64,000 bases of DNA, from the NCBI GenBank assembly GCA_011389885.1, contig JAABTK010000015.1:1-64000 (forward strand), in the 5' to 3' direction. Positions 58,807 through 64,000 of the stretch are shown here, piece after piece. Position 1 is the stretch's first letter. Every line of letters starts with the position of its first letter. The notes under the pieces were generated by a model that made no database searches, was not told the DNA's origin, and was given only the letters and a program-made list of their open reading frames with translations. The stretch comes from Gammaproteobacteria bacterium (GTDB lineage Bacteria > Pseudomonadota > Gammaproteobacteria > Chromatiales > Chromatiaceae). The position numbers were made by a program, and so were the translations under genes.

Positions 58807-60944
58807 CCTTGCCCCGGACGCATCCGCCAACAGTGGTGAATCCGCGGGTTGCGCTTGAAGTCCTCGGGCAGGGTGGCGCGGCTGATGTCCTCCAGTTGCA
58901 GGTCGGCGAGGGCGGCCGTGTCAAGCTTGAAGCGGCGGTGGTTGGTGGAGAAAATCAGCTCGCCGCCGGGGGCGAGGCGGGCCATGCAGTGGCGGATCAG
59001 ATCGACATGGTCGCGCTGTACGTCCAGGGTGCCCTCCATGCGCTTGGAATTAGAGAAGGTGGGCGGATCGAGGAAGATCAGGTCGTATTCGCCCCGGTCC
59101 TCGGCGATCCATTCGCGGCAGTCGGCCCGCATCAGGTGGTGGTTGCTATCGTCGAAGCCATTCAGCGTCAGATTGCGGCGGGCCCAGTCCAAATAGACCG
59201 CGGACAGGTCCACGCTGGTGGTCTCGGCGGCCCCGCCCAGGGCCGCATGCACGGTGACGCTAGCGGTGTAGCAAAAGAGATTCAGAAAACGCCGCCCCTG
59301 GGCCTGTTTGCGCACCAGCGCACGGGTAGGGCGGTGGTCCAGGAACAGGCCGGTGTCCAGGTAGTCGGCCAGGTTCACCAACAGTCGCGCCGGACCCTCC
59401 TGCACCTCGAAAAAGCGGCCGCTGCGGTCCTGGATCTGATACTGGCTTTGGCCCTTTTGGCGCTGGCGGACCTTCACGAAAATGGCCTCCGGCGCGCTCT
59501 CCAACACGCCAGCCACCACGCCGACGGCCTCCAGCAGGCGCCGCTCGGCCTTCTTGGGCGGCACATCGTCCGGCGGGGCGTATTCCTGCAAATGGACATA
59601 GGGTCCGTAACGGTCCACCGCCACCGCGTACTCGGGGATATCCGCGTCGTAGACCCGATAACACTCGGTCCGCTCGCGCTTGGCCCATTTGCGCAGGTGC
59701 TTGAGGTTCTTGCGCAGGCGGTTGGCCAAGGGGTGGTCGGCGAGCTGCTCGGCATCAAACACCGGCGGCGCCGGCGGGCCCGGGGTGACAAAGTTCTCCG
59801 GCGTCACCTCAAAGTGCAGCAGGCGGCACTCCAGGGCCCCATTATAGAGCTTGTGCATCCGGTGGGCGCGCAGCCCCATCTGCTTACCCAGCTCGACATC
59901 GGCGGTCAACACGCTGGCGCGCCAACCCGCGAAACCGGTGCGCAGCCGCTCGCCCAAGGTGGCATAGAGGGCCTCCACCTCGTCCCGCTCGCCCAGGCGT
60001 TCGCCATAGGGCGGATTGGTCACCGCCAGGCCCTTCCAATCCGGCGCCTGCAACCACTCCAGGCCGCGCCGCTCAAAGCGAATGCGCCCGCCCAGGCCGG
60101 CCAGCTCGGCATTGGCCTCGGCCGCCTCCAGCACCCGCGCATGACGATCCAGGCCGAGCAGCGGCGGGAGCCGGGCCAGGCCGGCCAAAGCGCGCCCCCG
60201 AGCCTCTTCCAGCAGCCCCTGCCACAGGGCCTCATCGTGCTGCCGCCAGCCGAGAAAGCCGTAATGCCGCCGATCCAGCCCGGGGGCGCGGTCGGCGGCC
60301 ATCCAGGCCCCCTCAATCAACAGCGTGCCAGAGCCGCACAACGGGTCCAACAGGCCCCCGCCGTCGGCCGCCGCCTCCGGCCAGCCGGCGCGCAGCAAGA
60401 TCGCCGCGGCCAGGTTCTCCTTCAACGGGGCCGGCCCGCCCTGTGCGCGATAGCCGCGGCGGTGCAGGCTATCGCCCGACAGGTCCAGGCTCAAGGCGGC
60501 GTGCTTGCCGCGCAGGTGCAGATTGATCCGCAGGTCCGGCTGATCCCGCTGCACCGAGGGCCGATCCTGCTTAAGCTCCCGAAAATGGTCCACCACCGCA
60601 TCCTTCACCCGCAAGGCCCCAAAATGGCTGTGCTGAATGCCCTGGTTGGTCCCGATGCAATCCACCGCCAAGGTGTCCTCCGGCGTCAGATGGGCGGACC
60701 AGGGGACCTGCCGGGCGGCCGCATAGAGGGCGTCGGCGTCCGCGGCCTCAAACTCGGCCAGCGGCCAAAGCACGCGATTGGCCAACCGCGACCACAGGCA
60801 AATGCGATAGGCGCTCGCCAGATCGCCGTCGCAATGCACCCCGGCCCGCGCGAGCTTAACCCCGAGCGCGCCCAAGGACGCAAGCTCCTCGGCGAGCAAC
60901 TCCTCCAGGCCCTTAGGGGCGGTGACGAAAAGATGTTGTAACAA
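58803..60944 (-). CDS. rlmL: Fused 23S rRNA methyltransferase RlmKL
   Basis: A 713-residue fusion. The N-terminal half has a THUMP domain and the RlmL methyltransferase (m2G2445): LLDPLCGSGTLLIEGAWMA (SAM site) and LAVTNPPYGERLGERDE (NPPY). The C-terminal half is RlmK (m7G2069): FLNLFCYTASVTVHAALGGA, TTSVDLSAVYLDWARRNL, YDLIFLDPPTFSNSKRMEGT. The fused form is typical of gammaproteobacteria. The last codons run into a dispersed repeat end (GTACGCC), so the original C-terminus may have been changed slightly. A 2.1 kb open frame on the other strand is a shadow. Confidence 0.97.
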   Translation of the reverse strand: MLQHLFVTAPKGLEELLAEELASLGALGVKLARAGVHCDGDLASAYRICLWSRLANRVLWPLAEFEAADADALYAAARQVPWSAHLTPEDTLAVDCIGTNQGIQHSHFGALRVKDAVVDHFRELKQDRPSVQRDQPDLRINLHLRGKHAALSLDLSGDSLHRRGYRAQGGPAPLKENLAAAILLRAGWPEAAADGGGLLDPLCGSGTLLIEGAWMAADRAPGLDRRHYGFLGWRQHDEALWQGLLEEARGRALAGLARLPPLLGLDRHARVLEAAEANAELAGLGGRIRFERRGLEWLQAPDWKGLAVTNPPYGERLGERDEVEALYATLGERLRTGFAGWRASVLTADVELGKQMGLRAHRMHKLYNGALECRLLHFEVTPENFVTPGPPAPPVFDAEQLADHPLANRLRKNLKHLRKWAKRERTECYRVYDADIPEYAVAVDRYGPYVHLQEYAPPDDVPPKKAERRLLEAVGVVAGVLESAPEAIFVKVRQRQKGQSQYQIQDRSGRFFEVQEGPARLLVNLADYLDTGLFLDHRPTRALVRKQAQGRRFLNLFCYTASVTVHAALGGAAETTSVDLSAVYLDWARRNLTLNGFDDSNHHLMRADCREWIAEDRGEYDLIFLDPPTFSNSKRMEGTLDVQRDHVDLIRHCMARLAPGGELIFSTNHRRFKLDTAALADLQLEDISRATLPEDFKRNPRIHHCWRMRPGQG

Positions 60945-61416
60945 AGCAGACTCCGGTAGTCGTAGCGTGCGTCAGCCCCGCCGGGAAAAACGATAAAAGG
61001 CCGAAACCGCCCCCAATCCAAAAGCGAAGGCCTGGCCCATCAAGACCCCGCAGGACCCAACGCCCCATTGTACCCGTTCCCTAATTCCATTGGGCCATGC
61101 GATGCAGCAAGCCCGGCTCGCCGCGAGCGGGTTCGGGCCGCCGAAGGGCATTCGCCGCCGAAGCGGCGGATGCCGGCTGCAGCGCTAAACCTTGCAAACG
61201 AAACGCCCCTCTGCGGCTCTCCGCGTGCTCTGCGTTCCGAAAGCCCCTGGGTTGTTTCCGACACTGAGGCGCCGCTGTACCAGCCCCGTGATTCAAACCC
61301 CTCGCACCCTTCGCGCCCCCTGTACGCCCTTTGCGTAATAACCGACCCCTGTTTGTAACCGGGCAAGCATGTCACAATATCGACTATCTCAAGTGTTTTC
61401 CGAAGATTAGGCAGCG
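60945..61416. other. Intergenic region between divergent rlmKL and prlC
   Basis: No gene is supported in 472 bases. It contains a CTCTGCGGCTCTCCGCGTGC-type short repeat, a divergent repeat end GTTGTTTCCGACACTGAGGC at 61251-61283, and a single CGCCCTTTGCGTAATAACC end near 61325. The prlC promoter should lie in the last 80 bases, but I could not define it. Confidence 0.55.
61251..61283 (+). repeat. Divergent copy of the GTTGTTTCCG...GTACTAG element end
   Basis: Matches the ends at 52271 and 58774 in the first ten bases and in the GGCGC...GTAC part, with several changes. It is preceded by CTCTGCGTTCCG as in the other copies. Confidence 0.6.
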
Positions 61417-63459
61417 ATGAGCGAACAAACCAACCCCTTGACCGAAATGCAAGGCCTGCCGGCCTTTTCCAAAATCCGCCCGGAGCATGTCGAGCCGGCG
61501 GTGGATGACCTGCTGGCGCAGAACCGCCGACTGGTACAGGCCCTCCTGGCCCAGCCGGACCCCTTCACCTGGGACAACCTGGTGCTGCCGCTGGAGCGAG
61601 CGGAGGATCGGCTGAATCGGGCCTGGTCGCCGGTGAGCCACATGAACTCGGTGATCAACACCGAAGAACTGCGCGCCGCCTATAACGCCTGCCTGCCCAA
61701 GCTCAGCGACTACGGCACCGAAATGGGGCAGAACGAGGGGCTGTTTCGGGCCTACAAGCAGGTGCTGGAGACCGATAAAGCCCTGGATGCGGCCCAGCGC
61801 AAGGCGCTGGAGGACAACTTGCAGCAATTCCGCCTATCCGGCGTAGACCTGCCGCCGGCGCAAAAGGACCGCTTCAAGGCCATCAGTCAGGAACTCTCAA
61901 AGCTCGCCAACAAGTTCTCCGAAAACCTGCTCGACGCCACCAACGAGTGGTCCAAGCTGATCGAGCACGAATCCGCCCTCAAGGGCCTGCCCCAGTCGGC
62001 GCTCGACCTAACGCGCCAGGCCGCCGAGCAAAACGGCCAGACCGGCTGGCTGCTGACCCTGGAATACCCCTCTTATCTGCCGGTAATGACCTACGCCGAC
62101 GACCGCGAACTGCGGCGCGAGGTCTACCAGGCCTTCTCCACCCGCGCCTCGGACCAAGGACCCCATGCCGGGCGCTGGGACAACAGCGAAATCATGGACC
62201 GCATCCTGGAACTGCGCCACGAGGAGGCGCAACTGCTGGGCTACGAAAACTTCGCCGAACTCTCCCTGGCGATGAAAATGGCCCCCTCCACCGACGAAGT
62301 GCTGGGCTTTCTACTGGACCTGGGTATGCGCTCCCGCCAGCAGGCGCAGACCGAGCTAGACGAGCTAAAGGCCTTCGCCGCCGAACGCTTCGGCGCCGCC
62401 GAGCTAGAGGCCTGGGACCTCACCTACTACAGCGAAAAACTGCGCCAAGAGCGCTACGCCATCTCGCAAGAAGACCTCAAACCCTATTTCCCCGAGACCC
62501 AGGTGCTGCCCGGCCTATTCGCGGTAGTGAAGCGGCTGTTCGGCATGGACGTCCGCGAGGCGCAGCAAGTAGACGCCTGGCACCCCGACGTGCGCTTCTT
62601 CGAAATCCGCGACCCCCAAGGCGATCTGCGCGGCGAGTTCTACCTCGACCTCTACGCCCGCCGCAACAAGCGCGGCGGGGCCTGGATGGACGACTGCGCC
62701 ACCCGCTTCGTCACCGCCGACACCGCCCAATTCCCGGTCGCCTACCTCACCTGCAACTTCTCGCCGCCGCTCGGCGAGCGCCCGGCCCTATTCACCCACG
62801 ACGAGGTGCTAACCCTGTTCCATGAATTCGGCCACGGCCTGCACCACATGCTCACCCAGATCGACTACCCCGCGGTGGCCGGCATAAACGGCGTGGAATG
62901 GGACGCGGTGGAACTGCCCTCCCAATTCCTCGAAAACTGGTGCTGGGAACGCGCGGCCCTAGACCTCATCGCCGGCCACTGGGAGACCGGCGAGCCCCTG
63001 CCCGAAGAACTATTCCAGCGCATGAACGCCGCGCGCAACTTCCAATCCGCCATGCAAATGGTGCGGCAACTGGAATTCTCCCTATTCGACTTCCGCATCC
63101 ACCTCGAATACGCCCCGTCCCAGGGCGGACGCATCTACCAAACCCTCGACGACGTGCGCGACCAAGTCGCCGTGGTGCGCCCGCCGGCCTTCAACCGCTT
63201 CGCCCACGGCTTCGGCCACATCTTCGCCGGCGGCTACGCGGCCGGCTACTACAGCTACAAATGGGCCGAGGTCCTGTCCGCCGATGCCTACGCCCTATTC
63301 GAAGAAAAAGGCATCTTCGACCCCGACACCGGCCGCTCCTTCCTGCACAACGTACTCGAAAAAGGCGGCTCCCGCCCCGCCATGGAACTATTCACCGCCT
63401 TCCGCGGCCGCGAACCCCAAATCGACGCCCTGCTGCGCCACAGCGGCATCGCGGCCTGA
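61417..63459 (+). CDS. prlC: Oligopeptidase A (M3 zinc metallopeptidase)
   Basis: A 680-residue M3 peptidase that degrades cytoplasmic peptides, including cleaved signal peptides. The zinc motif HExxH is in TLFHEFGHGLHHML, with the third ligand in NGVEWDAVELPSQFLENWCW. Other family blocks: NPLTEMQGLPAFSKIRPEHV, GGAWMDDCATRFVTAD, FAHGFGHIFAGGYAAGYYSY. Length is normal. The next gene starts 10 bases after its stop. Confidence 0.97.
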   Translation: MSEQTNPLTEMQGLPAFSKIRPEHVEPAVDDLLAQNRRLVQALLAQPDPFTWDNLVLPLERAEDRLNRAWSPVSHMNSVINTEELRAAYNACLPKLSDYGTEMGQNEGLFRAYKQVLETDKALDAAQRKALEDNLQQFRLSGVDLPPAQKDRFKAISQELSKLANKFSENLLDATNEWSKLIEHESALKGLPQSALDLTRQAAEQNGQTGWLLTLEYPSYLPVMTYADDRELRREVYQAFSTRASDQGPHAGRWDNSEIMDRILELRHEEAQLLGYENFAELSLAMKMAPSTDEVLGFLLDLGMRSRQQAQTELDELKAFAAERFGAAELEAWDLTYYSEKLRQERYAISQEDLKPYFPETQVLPGLFAVVKRLFGMDVREAQQVDAWHPDVRFFEIRDPQGDLRGEFYLDLYARRNKRGGAWMDDCATRFVTADTAQFPVAYLTCNFSPPLGERPALFTHDEVLTLFHEFGHGLHHMLTQIDYPAVAGINGVEWDAVELPSQFLENWCWERAALDLIAGHWETGEPLPEELFQRMNAARNFQSAMQMVRQLEFSLFDFRIHLEYAPSQGGRIYQTLDDVRDQVAVVRPPAFNRFAHGFGHIFAGGYAAGYYSYKWAEVLSADAYALFEEKGIFDPDTGRSFLHNVLEKGGSRPAMELFTAFRGREPQIDALLRHSGIAA

Positions 63460-63469
63460 GGGGCCGGGT

Positions 63470-64000
63470 TTGCGTTTGCCTCTCCTCCTCGGCGGACTAT
63501 TAGCGCTTTGGACCCTAGCGGCCCCGGCGGCGCATATCACCGATAAATTGTTGGCCGGCTTCTATGACCAACCCGGGGCCGAAGAACCGGCCCGCGTACT
63601 GCCCAGCGGCACCCCGCTGGAGGTGCTGGAGCAAAAAGACAAACACGTCAAGGTGCGCCTGGGCGACGGCGCCACCGGCTGGGTGGAACGCCGCTTCATC
63701 ACCGACGAAACCCCGGCCCGGGCGCGCCTGCTCCAACTCCAGGCCGAGACCGGCAACCTGCGCCAAGACCTCAAACAGACCCAAACCGCACTCAAAAAGG
63801 CCCAAGCCCGACTCGACCAACGCACCGATGCCAGTGCCGCCCAACAGCACAAAGAACTCAAAACCGCCAAGGCCCAGCTCGCCACCGCCCGCCTAGAGCT
63901 TGAAAAGCGGCGCGACTGCCCCGCACAAGAAGCCCCCGCCGACAACCAGCAAGACCACGCACAACAGCAGCAACGCCTAGAAGCCCTATGGGAAGAAAAC
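63470..64000 (+). CDS. TIGR04211-type SH3 and coiled-coil protein, 5' part (YgiM-like)
   Basis: From a TTG preceded by GAGGGG, the frame encodes a signal peptide (MRLPLLLGGLLALWTLAAPA), a bacterial SH3 domain (residues about 22-85: HITDKLLAGFYDQPGAEEPA, VLEQKDKHVKVRLGDGATG, WVERRFI) and then a long coiled coil (LRQDLKQTQTALKKAQARLD) running to the end of the window. Relatives end in a single C-terminal membrane anchor, which would lie beyond 64000. The function of YgiM-like proteins is unknown; the SH3 domain suggests a periplasmic binding role. It is probably co-transcribed with prlC. Confidence 0.8.
   Translation, partial: MRLPLLLGGLLALWTLAAPAAHITDKLLAGFYDQPGAEEPARVLPSGTPLEVLEQKDKHVKVRLGDGATGWVERRFITDETPARARLLQLQAETGNLRQDLKQTQTALKKAQARLDQRTDASAAQQHKELKTAKAQLATARLELEKRRDCPAQEAPADNQQDHAQQQQRLEALWEEN

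Noticed and set aside
58809-60941. A 710-codon open frame on the plus strand opposite rlmKL
   Set aside because: It is the mirror of the high-GC codon bias of rlmKL, which has complete family motifs. The antisense product is low-complexity, rich in His, Gln, Gly and Ala, with no domain.
1-64000. Search for tRNA, rRNA, CRISPR arrays, transposase genes and prophage genes
   Set aside because: No tRNA-like cloverleaf, rRNA block, repeat-spacer array, transposase, integrase or phage structural gene was recognised by reading. A dedicated RNA search could still find a small RNA I missed.

Overview
The window is a 64 kb, GC-rich chromosomal segment of a gammaproteobacterium. The gene set points there: the fused 23S rRNA methyltransferase RlmKL, a lolA-rarA pair, PrlC, PepN, YceH, YbbA/YbbP, YajR, HrpB, YgfZ, and RF2 with its programmed frameshift. 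A polysaccharide locus, many two-component genes and a high density of short intergenic repeats would suit a Chromatiales/Ectothiorhodospiraceae-like lineage, but that is inference. I saw no tRNA, rRNA, CRISPR array, prophage or complete insertion sequence.

Layout. 1-958: a duplicated gene for a short nonapeptide-repeat protein. 0.99-2.5 kb: ubiD. 2.5-5.3 kb: a decayed BvgAS/EvgAS-type two-component locus (intact NarL-type regulator, sensor kinase with its kinase core deleted, broken receiver). 5.9-7.1 kb: small proteins and a YjdF-like membrane protein. 7.4-10.2 kb: RhlE helicase, a small protein and PPK2 on the minus strand. 10.5-12.5 kb: lolA-rarA. 12.5-20.2 kb: surface polysaccharide genes (nucleotidyltransferase-like protein, GT4 glycosyltransferase, gmd, fcl, WecA-like transferase, O-antigen ligase-like protein). 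20.2-22.9 kb: prfB and lysS. 23-26.7 kb: an H-NS-like protein, ygfZ and an RNB ribonuclease. 26.8-32.5 kb: a 74-residue protein overlapping a membrane-anchored Rad50-like ATPase, a DUF1269-like membrane protein, hrpB and a J-domain protein. 32.6-36.4 kb: a cold-shock gene with a long leader, a receiver with Glu at the phosphorylation site, a pentapeptide protein and an EF-G paralogue. 37.4-41.6 kb: pepN and a HTH/2Fe-2S/reductase-like fusion. 42.5-48.2 kb: a four-gene c-di-GMP signalling operon (HD-GYP, hybrid kinase, receiver-kinase, receiver-GGDEF). 48.4-52.1 kb: YajR-like transporter, ssb and a membrane spermidine-synthase-like protein. 52.4-57.9 kb: yceH, then ybbA and ybbP separated by a fic gene between repeat copies. 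58.8-64 kb: rlmKL, prlC and the start of a TIGR04211-type SH3 protein.

Working together: gmd and fcl make GDP-L-fucose for the glycosyltransferase, WecA-like and ligase-like proteins. The 42.5-48.2 kb operon carries both synthesis and breakdown of c-di-GMP, with phosphorelay parts to control them. The intergenic DNA is the most unusual part. It holds heptanucleotide arrays of the form GGTNNNN, several MITE-like elements with terminal inverted repeats, a 147-bp tandem repeat of hairpins, and GGTGGGTTA...TAACCCACC hairpins. The least characterised gene groups are the membrane Rad50-like ATPase with its small overlapping partner, and the HTH-ferredoxin-reductase fusion.
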